Notes: a model not told the origin generated them from the letters alone. A DNA stretch of 46,040 nucleotides from Arthrobacter sp. (GCA_026393275.1 JAPLAM010000052.1:1-46040), one strand, 5' to 3'; positions 1 through 7,210 are shown, counted from the stretch's first letter. Made by a program: numbers and translations.

Positions 1-158
1 AAAAACACCAGACCACACCACGGGGTGGCGCAACCTGGCAAATTCAACCAATTCAATACAATAAATTGGTATCAACAAACTTGGCACACTATTGAGTTCT
101 CAAACAACAGACACACCCGACACCACCACAACCTCAGCCGTGGATCGCTCCGGAGCAA
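1..158 (-). other. 5' leader of an rRNA operon reading out of the left edge
   Basis: Read on the minus strand, this stretch has the look of an actinobacterial 16S rRNA precursor leader. It carries the boxA-like antitermination sequence at 94-109, an A/T-rich hairpin at 47-53/64-70 (7-bp stem, 10-base loop) and a perfect GCTCCGGAGC palindrome at 147-156 close to the expected transcription start. None of the mature 16S sequence is inside the window, so the gene itself is not called. Lower GC than its surroundings is usual for such leaders. The assignment rests on recognising the leader pattern of Arthrobacter-like rRNA operons. Confidence 0.65.
94..109 (-). promoter_or_regulatory. boxA-like rRNA antitermination site
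   Basis: On the minus strand the sequence is TGTTGTTTGAGAACTC. This is the Nus-factor boxA-type motif found in rRNA leaders of mycobacteria and other actinobacteria. It is followed by the typical AATAGTGTGCC continuation. It would let polymerase read through the long untranslated rRNA transcript that continues past position 1. Confidence 0.65.
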
Positions 159-165
159 CTTTTCA

Positions 166-194
166 AACTTACCCGAACCCGGCCACCGAAGCAA
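166..194 (-). promoter_or_regulatory. rRNA operon promoter (proximal)
   Basis: On the minus strand TTGCTT (194-189) is separated by 17 bases from TAAGTT (171-166). It lies just upstream of the GCTCCGGAGC palindrome, where rRNA transcripts of related bacteria begin. The hexamers match the housekeeping consensus only partly, but spacing and context are right. Confidence 0.5.
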
Positions 195-332
195 ATCAAC
201 GTTTCCGCGATTCCCGGTCCCACAAGACGGATCCCCACCCCGTAATCGGCGCGCATCAAGCACACCGTTTTCCAGGCTGTTTATCAGGGGGTCGGTCGCT
301 ATCTTTCCGCTTCAGCGGCGGCGACTCGAACT

Positions 333-361
333 ACTTTACACACCAAACCCGGCCCCCACAA
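333..361 (-). promoter_or_regulatory. possible distal rRNA promoter
   Basis: Minus-strand TTGTGG (361-356), 17-base spacer, TAAAGT (338-333). rRNA operons often have several promoters in tandem, and this would be a second one about 170 bases further out. The match is moderate and could be chance. The rest of 195-580 holds no gene I can support; it has one further GC-rich near-palindrome at 523-540. Confidence 0.3.
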
Positions 362-580
362 ATCGGCCCCTGACACCACCCCCCACCACCAAAAACCCCG
401 GAAACACACGGAAACCAGCCCTCAAAACGTGCTTGAGAGGGCAGATTTCGGGCATCCGAGCCGCAAATGGACAGTGTGCGCTCCGTCACCGCCGTCGTCC
501 GCGTAGGCAAGCGGTGGCCGGCGGGGCCGCAGGCGGCCCCAACCGAGCCAGGCTAGAGCGAAAACCGGGTTAAACGCGAG

Positions 581-612
581 AAGGGCCGGCAACCATATGG
601 TTGCCGGCCCTT
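581..612 (-). terminator. hairpin terminator after rpsN
   Basis: A perfect 32-base palindrome: the arm AAGGGCCGGCAACCAT is followed directly by its complement. It starts 30 bases after the rpsN stop codon. The following minus-strand bases are only weakly T-rich, which is common for actinobacterial terminators. Being symmetric, it may work in both directions and insulate the rRNA operon from the ribosomal protein operon. Confidence 0.6.
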
Positions 613-642
613 CATCAAGCCACTGGCTTCAGGGGTGCTGAA

Positions 643-948
643 TTACCAGGAAGACTTCGTGATGCCCGGGAGCTCACCGCGGTGAGCCATGTCGCGGAAG
701 CGAACACGGGAGATACCGAACTTCTGGAACGTGCCGCGGGGGCGGCCGTCGATGATGTCGCGGTTACGCAGGCGGACCGGCGAGGCGTTGCGGGGCAGCT
801 TCTGCAGGCCGAGGCGTGCGGCTTCGCGTGCTTCGTCGGTTGAAGCGGGGTCAACCAGGGCCTTCTTCAGTTCGAGGCGCTTTGCAGCGTAACGCTCGAC
901 GATGACTTTACGCTGTTCGTTCTTAGCGATCATTGACTTCTTAGCCAT
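643..948 (-). CDS. rpsN: 30S ribosomal protein S14, zinc-independent form
   Basis: 101-residue S14, a small-subunit protein next to the decoding site. The C-terminal [14 protein letters not shown] and [17 protein letters not shown] blocks are diagnostic. It has no cysteines, so it lacks the zinc-binding CxxC pairs of the short 61-residue S14 and is the longer, zinc-free type. It is the last gene of a tight operon: its ATG follows the rpmG stop by 4 bases and an AGGAG ribosome-binding site sits inside the end of rpmG. In actinobacteria such zinc-free paralogues usually replace zinc-containing copies under zinc limitation; whether a zinc-containing S14 exists elsewhere in this genome cannot be seen here. 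Confidence 0.95.
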   Translation of the reverse strand: MAKKSMIAKNEQRKVIVERYAAKRLELKKALVDPASTDEAREAARLGLQKLPRNASPVRLRNRDIIDGRPRGTFQKFGISRVRFRDMAHRGELPGITKSSW

Positions 949-952
949 GTGT

Positions 953-1120
953 TTAGCGCTCCTCTCGGAATTCGACGTGCTGGCGGATTTTGGGATCGTA
1001 CTTCTTCAGGACCATGCGGTCCGGATCGTTACGACGGTTCTTGCGCGTCACGTAGGTGTAACCCGTGCCCGCGGTCGACTTGAGCTTGATGATCGGACGT
1101 ACGTCCTTGTCCTTTGCCAC
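953..1120 (-). CDS. rpmG: 50S ribosomal protein L33, zinc-independent form
   Basis: 55-residue L33 beginning with GTG, decoding as [20 protein letters not shown] and continuing through [14 protein letters not shown] to a TAA stop. It contains no cysteine, so it is the zinc-free paralogue. The GTG overlaps the last base of the rpmB stop codon (TAGTG), which implies translational coupling. The gene is too short for a 60-residue cutoff and is easily missed. L33 is a small large-subunit protein near the E site. No rpsR copy follows rpsN, although the equivalent mycobacterial cluster includes one. Confidence 0.95.
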   Translation of the reverse strand: MAKDKDVRPIIKLKSTAGTGYTYVTRKNRRNDPDRMVLKKYDPKIRQHVEFREER

Positions 1121-1356
1121 TAGAGCTTCACTCCTCGTGCCAGGATGGCGGCGACGACTACGTCGATGCCACGTACGTCGATGGTCTTGATGCCACGTGC
1201 AGAGACCTGCAGGGTGACGTTACGGCGCAGGGACGGAACCCAGTAGCGCTTCTTCTGGATGTTCGGGTCGAACCGGCGCTTGTTGCGACGGTGCGAGTGC
1301 GAAATGCTGTGTCCAAAGCCCGGCTCGGCTCCGGTCACCTGGCAGTGTGCTGCCAT
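1120..1356 (-). CDS. rpmB: 50S ribosomal protein L28, zinc-independent form
   Basis: 78-residue L28, first gene of the operon. The start is the ATG at 1356, preceded by GAGGAGAG; longer readings through upstream in-frame codons would run across the ribosome-binding site. The N-terminus [20 protein letters not shown] keeps one Cys, but the second position of the usual CQVCGK zinc knuckle is Thr, so it is the C-minus type. [16 protein letters not shown] is the conserved L28 signature. Together with rpmG and rpsN it forms the actinobacterial zinc-independent ribosomal set, which in studied relatives is controlled by Zur. Confidence 0.95.
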   Translation of the reverse strand: MAAHCQVTGAEPGFGHSISHSHRRNKRRFDPNIQKKRYWVPSLRRNVTLQVSARGIKTIDVRGIDVVVAAILARGVKL

Positions 1357-1370
1357 GACGACTCTCCTCA

Positions 1371-1387
1371 TGAAAATAAAATGAAAC
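1371..1387 (-). promoter_or_regulatory. possible Zur-like half site upstream of rpmB
   Basis: An A/T-rich block, TGAAAATAAAATGAAAC on the plus strand, sits directly upstream of the rpmB ribosome-binding site in otherwise GC-rich sequence. TGAAAAT equals one arm of the actinobacterial Zur palindrome, but the second TGAAA is in direct rather than inverted orientation. A full operator is therefore not present as written. Confidence 0.25.
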
Positions 1388-1820
1388 GGCTGCAGAGTTC
1401 CCACATAACCGTGCGACAGGCGGCGTCCGCATCCAGCTCCCACCTGCGATCCGCAGTCTTCCGACAACCGGCTTAGCCAGTTGCAGTTCTCACTGCGGCG
1501 AAGATTGTGGGTCACGGGCACCGGGCCGAGATTTCCGGGGGAAATCACCGCGGCGTGCCGGGATGCTGGGCGAATACAGGAGCGCACGCAACTTGAGCCC
1601 CTAACTACCGGCCACCGGGACTATCCGATTTCTCAGACATTTCCGCCAACCGGAGCAATTGCACACGCTCCGCGCCATCTAGCGCCCACCAAGTCTACGG
1701 GCTCGACGAATTAAAGACCAATTCGGGGTCCGGACGTGTATAAGCCGAGTGAGTCTGCCCCCGCAGGCAAGTCTTAACTGGAACGCAGTTCTTTCACAGC
1801 AAAATGATAGGCAATGGGCA
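1388..1820. other. divergent intergenic region, no gene seen
   Basis: Between the rpmB operon and the ferric reductase gene I find no ORF with codon usage or family resemblance that I trust. The reading frames crossing it on both strands are extensions of the flanking genes. It should hold the rpmB promoter (minus) and the reductase promoter (plus). A TATAAG hexamer occurs at 1739-1744, but no convincing -35 partner is present. Confidence 0.5.
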
Positions 1821-1832
1821 GATTCTGGATAC

Positions 1833-3275
1833 ATGAACACATCAACCCAGACTGCCTTGCAGCCGGCGGCCCGTCGGGTGCCGGTCGCCCGGAACCCCTT
1901 CGAGGGACAGCACCGCCGGCGGATGCTCAAAGCAGACCTTCTCACCGTGATCGCGTGGGCGTCGCTGGCGGGGGCCGTGGCGTTGTGGTTGGCCGACGGC
2001 GGCGCGGCCGGTTTCTCGAGCGTGGCCGGAGCCTTCACTGCGGTGGGGATTGTGGCCGGGCTGGCGGGCATGGACCTGGTGTTGCTCATGCTGCTTCTCG
2101 CGGCACGTCTTCCGATCATTGACGGGACAGTCGGGCATGACCGCGCCCTCGAGTTTCACCGCAAACTCGGCAAGCCTTCCCTGTACCTCCTACTTGCCCA
2201 CGGCGTCCTGCTCGCGGTCGGCTACGGGATGGCGGAGGGACTGGACCCGGTCAGCGAGGCCGTGGCCTTGTGGGTCCAGGTTCCCGACATGTGGCTCGCG
2301 TATGTTTCGACGGCCTTGTTTATCACCGTTGTCGTTACCTCCCTGGTGGCCGTCCGCCGTCGTTTTCCCTACGAGTTTTGGTACGTCGTTCACCTGCTCA
2401 CCTATGCCGCGGTGCTGACCTCCCTGCCCCACCAGTTCAGCGTCGGCGGACTCTTCGCCGAGGGCACCTGGCAGCGCTGGTACTGGCTCGCGGTGTGCAT
2501 CGGCACCGGTGCCGCTCTCCTGCACTACCGGGTTCTCGAACCGATCGTTGCCACATTCCGGCACCAGCTGCGGGTCAGCCGCGTGGTGGCCGTGGGCCAC
2601 GGCGTGGTCAGCATCGAAATGGCCGGGCGGCACCTTGACGAACTTGCCGGCAGCGGCGGCCGCTTCTTCATCTGGCGTTTCCTCGCCCCCGGGCAGTGGT
2701 GGCACCCGCATCCGTTCAGCCTCTCCGCCGAGCCCCTACAGTTCGACGACGACGGCGGCGGACGGCTGCGGATCACGGTCCGCGACCTCGGCCGGGGCTC
2801 GGCACGCCTGGCCCGGCTTAAGCCCGGCACCCGGGTGGCGGTCGAAGGACCATACGGGCTGTTCAGCACCGCATCCCGCAGCCGCAAGCACGTGGTGATG
2901 ATTGGTGCGGGCATCGGCATCACCCCGATCCGCGCCCTGCTAGAGAGCACTCCGTTCGCACCGGGCGATGCCACCGTAATCCTGCGGGGCCACAGCCCGT
3001 CCGTGTTGTACCTCGGCCAGGAAGTCCTCGATCTGTGCCAACGCCGAGGTGCCACGCTGTTCCACCTGACCGGCCGCCGTCCCCGGGGCGCGCAGACCTG
3101 GCTTCCGGAAAAGGAGGCGCGATCCGGCTACCGGCTGGCAAGCTACGCGCCGGACCTGGCCGACTCCGACGTTTACGTCTGCGGGCCCGCCGGCTGGGCA
3201 CAAAACGTCCTCGATGACGCGCGCCGGGCCGGCGTGCGGGAAGAGCAAATTCACTACGAAAGGTTCGACTGGTGA
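1833..3275 (+). CDS. ferric-reductase-like flavocytochrome/ferredoxin reductase family protein
   Basis: 480-residue integral membrane oxidoreductase. The first ~210 residues form a ferric-reductase-like transmembrane domain with several hydrophobic helices and His residues in the pattern that binds haem (LEFHRKLGK, VVHLLTY, SLPHQF). Next comes a FAD-binding barrel with HPFSLSAEP, then an NAD(P)H-binding domain with GAGIGITPIRALLE and the end motif VYVCGPAGW...ERFDW. It should pass electrons from cytoplasmic NAD(P)H through FAD and haem across the membrane. The ATG at 1833 is chosen because GATTCT lies 6 bases upstream with no ribosome-binding site; an in-frame GTG at 1749 would add 28 poorly conserved-looking residues. 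The stop overlaps the next start (GTGA), so the next gene is co-translated. Confidence 0.85.
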   Translation: MNTSTQTALQPAARRVPVARNPFEGQHRRRMLKADLLTVIAWASLAGAVALWLADGGAAGFSSVAGAFTAVGIVAGLAGMDLVLLMLLLAARLPIIDGTVGHDRALEFHRKLGKPSLYLLLAHGVLLAVGYGMAEGLDPVSEAVALWVQVPDMWLAYVSTALFITVVVTSLVAVRRRFPYEFWYVVHLLTYAAVLTSLPHQFSVGGLFAEGTWQRWYWLAVCIGTGAALLHYRVLEPIVATFRHQLRVSRVVAVGHGVVSIEMAGRHLDELAGSGGRFFIWRFLAPGQWWHPHPFSLSAEPLQFDDDGGGRLRITVRDLGRGSARLARLKPGTRVAVEGPYGLFSTASRSRKHVVMIGAGIGITPIRALLESTPFAPGDATVILRGHSPSVLYLGQEVLDLCQRRGATLFHLTGRRPRGAQTWLPEKEARSGYRLASYAPDLADSDVYVCGPAGWAQNVLDDARRAGVREEQIHYERFDW

Positions 3276-3811
3276 GAATTCGCGCAGTAGTTTCAGCAAC
3301 CCTGGCCTCGGTCGGTATCCTCGTGGCCGGCTGGCAGTCGGGAACCCACGTCACCACAACTTCCAGCGCCGTCGGCACCGCGGCAGGCACCAACGGGACC
3401 GGGTCCACCGGGACCGGTGGCGGCACCGCGGGCTCGAGCGGTTCGACCGGGAGTTCGGCCTCAGGGTCGACCGGAACTTCAGGATCAACCGGGTCAACCG
3501 GGTCCACCGGGTCCACAGGCGCGGCGGCCACGGCCGGCGGCACCTTCGCCGGTTCCGTCGTCCAGACCCGCTTCGGCCCGGTCCAGGTGCAGATCAGCGT
3601 CGGCAGCGGCAAGATCTCGGAAGTCACTGCCCTGCAGCTGACAAATGAAGATCGCAGGTCGGTGCAGATCAGCAACTACGCCGCCCCGGTGCTGCGCTCT
3701 GAGGTCCTCCAGGCCCAGTCGGCCAACGTGCAGACCGTCAGCGGTGCCACCGTCACCAGTTCCGCCTACCTGACCTCACTCCAGTCGGCTCTCGATGCAG
3801 CCCACCTCTGA
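3272..3811 (+). CDS. exported FMN-binding domain protein with Gly/Ser/Thr linker
   Basis: 179 residues in three parts: an N-terminal signal or anchor helix (residues 1-22, no lipobox Cys), a low-complexity linker rich in GSTG repeats (about 38-92), and an FMN-binding domain (about 93-179). The domain ends in TVSGATVTSSAYLTSL; by family knowledge the Thr of the SGAT motif (T160) is the residue to which ApbE attaches FMN. It starts with GTG inside the stop of the reductase gene. Placed between a transmembrane reductase and ApbE, it is most likely the extracytoplasmic flavin carrier that accepts electrons from the reductase. The natural acceptor is unknown. Confidence 0.85.
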   Translation: MRIRAVVSATLASVGILVAGWQSGTHVTTTSSAVGTAAGTNGTGSTGTGGGTAGSSGSTGSSASGSTGTSGSTGSTGSTGSTGAAATAGGTFAGSVVQTRFGPVQVQISVGSGKISEVTALQLTNEDRRSVQISNYAAPVLRSEVLQAQSANVQTVSGATVTSSAYLTSLQSALDAAHL

Positions 3812-4601
3812 GCTCGACCGGCCTGAGCTCAAGGCCAGAACCTTCCACTGCATGGGTACAGTGGTCAGTCTCACCGTTCCCGCCCGAACCGAGGACTGGA
3901 CCCCGGCGGCCGATGCCGCGCTGGCGGCCGCGACCGGCGTCGTCGAACAGCTCTTCCGGGAACTGGATGACCGCTTCAGCCTCTACCGGCACGGGTCGGA
4001 GGCGAGTCGGCTGGCGCGCGGGGAGCTTTCGCTGCGCGAGGCCTCGCAGGACTTCCGGAACCGCTACGCCGAAGCCGCTGAATGGCGGCTCCTGACCGAG
4101 GGCGCGTTCACTCCGGAGCGGCCCGACGGCGTACCGGACCTATCCGGGCTGGTGAAGGGCTTCGCGATCAAGGAAGCCGGGGCCGCACTGCAGTCACTGG
4201 GACTCGGCGACTGGTGCCTGAACGCCGGCGGCGATGTGCTGGTCGCCGGGTCGCCCATCATGGGCAGCCGGGCCTCGTGGCAGGCCGGGATCGTTGATCC
4301 GCAGGACCGCAAGACCCTGATTGCCGCTTACCCGCTGGGCGGCGGCACCGGCCCCGGGGCGCTGGCCACCTCCGGCTCCGCCGAACGCGGCGACCACATC
4401 TGGACCAGCGGCGCGGGGATCAGTGAATTCCACCAGGTCTCGGTGGCCGCGGCCGACATTGTCATCGCGGATGTGCTCGCGACGGCGATCGTGGCCGGCG
4501 GGATTCCGATGCTCAACCGGGCGACCAGCGGCTGGGACGTTGAGGTGCTCGCCATCCGGAACGACGGCGGCATCCTCGCCACCGCCGGGTTCCGCGGCTA
4601 G
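3795..4601 (+). CDS. apbE: FAD:protein FMN transferase (ApbE family)
   Basis: 268 residues, short for the family. Recognisable blocks are FHCMGTVVSLTV at the N-terminus, ELDDRFSLYR, LSGLVKGFAIKEA, CLNAGGDVLVAG and LATSGSAERGDHIW. The enzyme uses FAD to attach FMN through a phosphoester bond to Thr in the [ST]GAT motif of a partner. The partner is almost certainly the preceding FMN-binding protein, whose 3' end it overlaps by 17 bases. I see no strong signal peptide, while many ApbE proteins are lipoproteins, so its side of the membrane is unclear. It is the last gene of the cassette and faces the convergent SGNH hydrolase gene. Confidence 0.88.
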   Translation: MQPTSELDRPELKARTFHCMGTVVSLTVPARTEDWTPAADAALAAATGVVEQLFRELDDRFSLYRHGSEASRLARGELSLREASQDFRNRYAEAAEWRLLTEGAFTPERPDGVPDLSGLVKGFAIKEAGAALQSLGLGDWCLNAGGDVLVAGSPIMGSRASWQAGIVDPQDRKTLIAAYPLGGGTGPGALATSGSAERGDHIWTSGAGISEFHQVSVAAADIVIADVLATAIVAGGIPMLNRATSGWDVEVLAIRNDGGILATAGFRG

Positions 4602-4626
4602 GCAGGTTGCGGCTCCTTGCGGCGAG

Positions 4627-5388
4627 CTAGAGGCGGGTGAGCTGGGGATACCGCGGCGAGAGTCCGTCTCCGGAGGACTTGCCCGTGACACGGCGGACCA
4701 CCCAGGGGCCAGCGAATTCGCGCACCCAGCGGGCGTTCGCACGGATCGCCTCGGAGCGGCTGAGTTCCGGAACCGGCGTCATCGGCGGCACCTCGATTGA
4801 GTGTTCGTGCTCCAGCACGTCAAGGACGCGTTGGGCCATGTTGGCGTGCCCGGCCGCGGACATGTGCATGCGGTCGGTCGCCCACATGCCCCAGTCGTAG
4901 TACTCGGTGAACCGCCAATAGTCCACTAGCAGGGCCTGGTGGTCTCCCGCGATGCCGCGGACCAGCTCGTTGTAAATGGCGGTGCGGCCGCGCATGGTCC
5001 CGAAGATCTTGGAGCCGCGGGCGTCGAAGCCGGTGAACATCACCACGGTCGCGCCGGTGGCTTTCAGCTTGCGGATCCCGGCGTCGTATTCCGCCAGCAG
5101 ATCATCGATGTCGACCTTGGGACGGAGGATGTCATTCGCGCCGGCGTAGATGGTCACCAGGGTGGGATTGAGCGCGACGGCGGCGTCCACCTGCTCGGCC
5201 ATGATCTGGCGGAGCTTCCGCCCGCGGATGGCGAGGTTGGCGTAGCCGAATCCTGGATCGGCCGCGCCCAGCTGCTCGGCGACGCGGTCCGCCCAGCCCC
5301 GGACGCCGTTGGGGCGGGTCTGGTCGTCGTCGCCGACTCCCTCCGTGAAGGAATCTCCGAGGGCAACATAGCGGGCTGTGAAATCCAT
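4627..5388 (-). CDS. SGNH/GDSL-type hydrolase (paralogue 1)
   Basis: 253-residue cytoplasmic-looking esterase of the SGNH superfamily. Block I is VALGDSFTEG with nucleophile Ser13; the Gly of block II is in NLAIRG, the Asn of block III in GANDIL, and the block V Asp and His in DRMHMSAAGH. The start is set at 5388: CAGACT lies 6 bases upstream with no ribosome-binding site, and an upstream in-frame start would add 15 residues before the domain. It closely resembles the hydrolase at 6386-7210, sharing FTEGVGD, NGVRGWADRVAE, YANLAIR and LDDLLA-type segments. The substrate is unknown; lipid or carbohydrate esters are typical of the family. Confidence 0.85.
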   Translation of the reverse strand: MDFTARYVALGDSFTEGVGDDDQTRPNGVRGWADRVAEQLGAADPGFGYANLAIRGRKLRQIMAEQVDAAVALNPTLVTIYAGANDILRPKVDIDDLLAEYDAGIRKLKATGATVVMFTGFDARGSKIFGTMRGRTAIYNELVRGIAGDHQALLVDYWRFTEYYDWGMWATDRMHMSAAGHANMAQRVLDVLEHEHSIEVPPMTPVPELSRSEAIRANARWVREFAGPWVVRRVTGKSSGDGLSPRYPQLTRL

Positions 5389-5394
5389 GGAGAC

Positions 5395-5400
5395 AGTCTG
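5395..5400 (-). promoter_or_regulatory. leaderless -10 element, SGNH hydrolase 1
   Basis: Minus-strand CAGACT, 6 bases before the ATG at 5388. A TTGGTT lies 18 bases further upstream. A small hairpin (GTTGCT/AGCAAC, 5407-5421) falls within the spacer. Confidence 0.35.
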
Positions 5401-5446
5401 CCACCTGTTGCTGAGAGCAACCAAGAGGCCCAAGTAGCTCGCACTT

Positions 5447-5476
5447 GTTGCCGTTATGACCCCTCAATACGGCAAC
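5447..5476 (-). terminator. inverted repeat after marR (terminator or operator)
   Basis: GTTGCCGT (5447-5454) and ACGGCAAC (5469-5476) are perfect 8-base inverted arms around a 14-base A/T-richer loop. It lies 24 bases after the marR stop and 59 bases before the next minus-strand gene. It could end marR transcription, or be a binding site acting on the downstream hydrolase gene. Confidence 0.4.
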
Positions 5477-5499
5477 TACTGCGAGGCAGTTGGGCGGCG

Positions 5500-5994
5500 T
5501 CAGGCGGGGGGAGGCGTGACGTCGCGCAGGATCCAGTGGCCGGCGTCGAGCCTGGACACGATCTTCTCGCCGATCCGGGCCATCATCGCGACGTCGTCCG
5601 GATCCAGTGCGTCAAGGAACAGCGTGCGGACAGCCTCCACATGCCCCGGAGCGAGCCCCACGATGGTGGTCATGCCGGCGTCCGTGAGGTGGGCGGTGGT
5701 GACGCGGGCGTCTCCGGGGTGCGGCCGCCGCTCCAGCCAACCGCGGTTCTGGAGCTTGGTGACAACGTGCGAGAGCCGGGACAGCGAGGCGCTGGTGCGA
5801 GCGGCCAGTTCGCTCATGGGCAGGTACCGGCCGTCCGCCTCGGAGAGCATGGCCAGGACGTTGTAGTCGAAAAGCGAGAGTTTTCCGGCTGCATGCAGCT
5901 GCGTGTCCAGCGCGGCGGGCAGCAAAGTGTTGATGCTCAGCTGGGCCAGCCAGGCACGGCGTTCGTCGTCGGTGAGCCAGCGCGGTTCGGTCAT
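5500..5994 (-). CDS. MarR-family transcriptional regulator
   Basis: 164 residues with the winged-helix layout of MarR regulators: SLFDYNVLAMLSEA, the recognition helix region MSELAARTSASLSRLSHVVTKLQNRGWLERRPHPGDARVTTAHLTDAG, then a C-terminal dimerisation helix. DARVTT-type wings with an Asp-x-Arg are characteristic. It is divergent from the yciI-like gene (103 bases between starts) and upstream of SGNH hydrolase 1 on the same strand. Its targets are probably these neighbours, but no ligand is evident. TAGAAT stands 6 bases before the ATG, so the mRNA is probably leaderless. Confidence 0.88.
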   Translation of the reverse strand: MTEPRWLTDDERRAWLAQLSINTLLPAALDTQLHAAGKLSLFDYNVLAMLSEADGRYLPMSELAARTSASLSRLSHVVTKLQNRGWLERRPHPGDARVTTAHLTDAGMTTIVGLAPGHVEAVRTLFLDALDPDDVAMMARIGEKIVSRLDAGHWILRDVTPPPA

Positions 5995-6000
5995 GACTCT

Positions 6001-6006
6001 ATTCTA
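6001..6006 (-). promoter_or_regulatory. leaderless -10 element, marR
   Basis: Minus-strand TAGAAT exactly 6 bases before the marR ATG, with no Shine-Dalgarno sequence. A TTGAAC lies 19 bases further upstream (6031-6026), a little far for an ideal -35. Confidence 0.5.
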
Positions 6007-6084
6007 GGAGCTTCGATGCTTGACGGTTCAACGTCGGCGCGGGCCGGGCGTCAGACTGCCCGCCTGCAAGCCCGGCGCAAGCGG

Positions 6085-6090
6085 TAGGCT
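6085..6090 (+). promoter_or_regulatory. leaderless -10 element, yciI-like gene
   Basis: TAGGCT exactly 6 bases before the ATG at 6097, with no ribosome-binding site. The -35 region is GC-rich and does not match the consensus. Confidence 0.5.
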
Positions 6091-6096
6091 GGCGCT

Positions 6097-6384
6097 ATGT
6101 ACGTAGTCTCCCTGACCTACAAGGTGCCCGAAGAGATCGTCGATTTCCACCTGCCGGCGCACGTCGCCTGGCTGCAGGATGCCTTCGACCGGGGGGTATT
6201 CATGGTCGCAGGGCGCAAGATCCCGCGCACCGGCGCGCTCCTGCTGTCCAACGTGGACCGCGCCGATTTGGACGCCACGCTGGTCAAGGACCCCTTCTAC
6301 GTCAACGGCGTGGCCGACTTCGACGTCGAGGAGTTCCACGCCAGCCGCGTCGCCCCAGGGTACGAGAACCTGCAGGACAGCTAG
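6097..6384 (+). CDS. YciI-like protein
   Basis: 95 residues of the YciI/YCII-related ferredoxin-like fold: MYVVSLTYKVPEEIVDFHLPAHVAWLQ, then GVFMVAGRKIPRTGALLL, then LVKDPFYVNGVADFDVEEF. The His of LPAHVAWL and the Asp of VKDPF sit where the family places its putative catalytic pair. Family members are small dimeric enzymes or accessory proteins of mostly unknown substrate. The gene is divergent from marR and convergent with SGNH hydrolase 2, from whose stop it is separated by one base. Confidence 0.85.
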   Translation: MYVVSLTYKVPEEIVDFHLPAHVAWLQDAFDRGVFMVAGRKIPRTGALLLSNVDRADLDATLVKDPFYVNGVADFDVEEFHASRVAPGYENLQDS

Positions 6385-6385
6385 C

Positions 6386-7210
6386 TCAGCCGGGCAGCAG
6401 CTTTTTCAACCCGCCCTTGCGGGGGACCTTCACGGGTTCGGGCCAGCGCGGGCTGAGTTCGTCCCCCAGCGTGATACCGCGCAACTTGCGGCCAAAGAGG
6501 GGAAGCACCCAGTCGTGCAGCCAGCGGCGCTGCCGTCGTTCCCACTCCCGGAGGCCCAGCCTGACGGGCGGATCCCATTCCCGGGGGCTGATGTTGTGCG
6601 GCACGCCGAGGTGGTCCAGGACCTGCGCGGCAAGGTATTTGTGGCCCGCTTTGGACATGTGCAGCCGGTCGGAGCCCCACATCCGGGGGTCGTGGAAGGC
6701 GTCGAAGCACCAGTAGTCCACGAGGACCGCGCCATACCAGTCAGCCAGCTCCCGGACCCGCCGGTTGTAGAGGTTGTTGCGCCTCTTGAGCGGCTCGAGC
6801 AATACCGAAACCTTGACGTCGAAGCCCGTGAAAAGCACCACGGTGGCGCCGGTGGCGGCAAGTTTTGCCACCAGGTATTCGTAGTCGTCCATCAGGTCTT
6901 CGATGTCCGTGCCGAAGTCCAGGATGTCGTTGCCGCCGGCATACAGGGTGACCAGGCTCGGTTCCATGGCGAGCGCCGGCTCCAGCTGCTCGGCGATGAT
7001 GTGCCGTAACCGTTTGCTGCGGATGGCCAGATTGGCGTACTCCCACCCGGGCTCGGCCTTCGCCAGCTTCTCGGCCACGCGGTCGGCCCAGCCCCGGACT
7101 CCGTTGGGAAGCCGCGTGCTGCGGTCCCCCACGCCCTCGGTGAACGAGTCCCCCAGGGCAACGTAAACCCGCCGCCCGTCTCGATTCGGGGAAAGAAGGT
7201 TCTCGGCCAT
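6386..7210 (-). CDS. SGNH/GDSL-type hydrolase (paralogue 2)
   Basis: 274 residues. Block I is VALGDSFTEG with Ser22, block III is GGNDIL and block V is DRLHMSKAGH. It is clearly related to the hydrolase at 4627-5388 but has a basic C-terminal tail (VKVPRKGGLKKLLPG) and a Trp/Arg-rich stretch (LREWERRQRRWLHDW). No signal peptide is visible. It lies 78 bases downstream of jetC on the same strand, in the position where a jetD nuclease gene normally completes a Wadjet operon. The two families are unrelated, so neighbourhood alone suggests no shared role. The ATG at 7210 has no strong ribosome-binding site. Confidence 0.85.
   Translation of the reverse strand: MAENLLSPNRDGRRVYVALGDSFTEGVGDRSTRLPNGVRGWADRVAEKLAKAEPGWEYANLAIRSKRLRHIIAEQLEPALAMEPSLVTLYAGGNDILDFGTDIEDLMDDYEYLVAKLAATGATVVLFTGFDVKVSVLLEPLKRRNNLYNRRVRELADWYGAVLVDYWCFDAFHDPRMWGSDRLHMSKAGHKYLAAQVLDHLGVPHNISPREWDPPVRLGLREWERRQRRWLHDWVLPLFGRKLRGITLGDELSPRWPEPVKVPRKGGLKKLLPG

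Noticed and set aside
25..573. 182-residue open frame in the rRNA leader region
   Set aside because: It crosses the rRNA leader and promoter antisense, has no ribosome-binding site, and its composition is not protein-like.
4939..6087. 382-residue open frame on the plus strand
   Set aside because: Antisense to SGNH hydrolase 1 and marR, both of which have recognisable motifs. No ribosome-binding site or domain.
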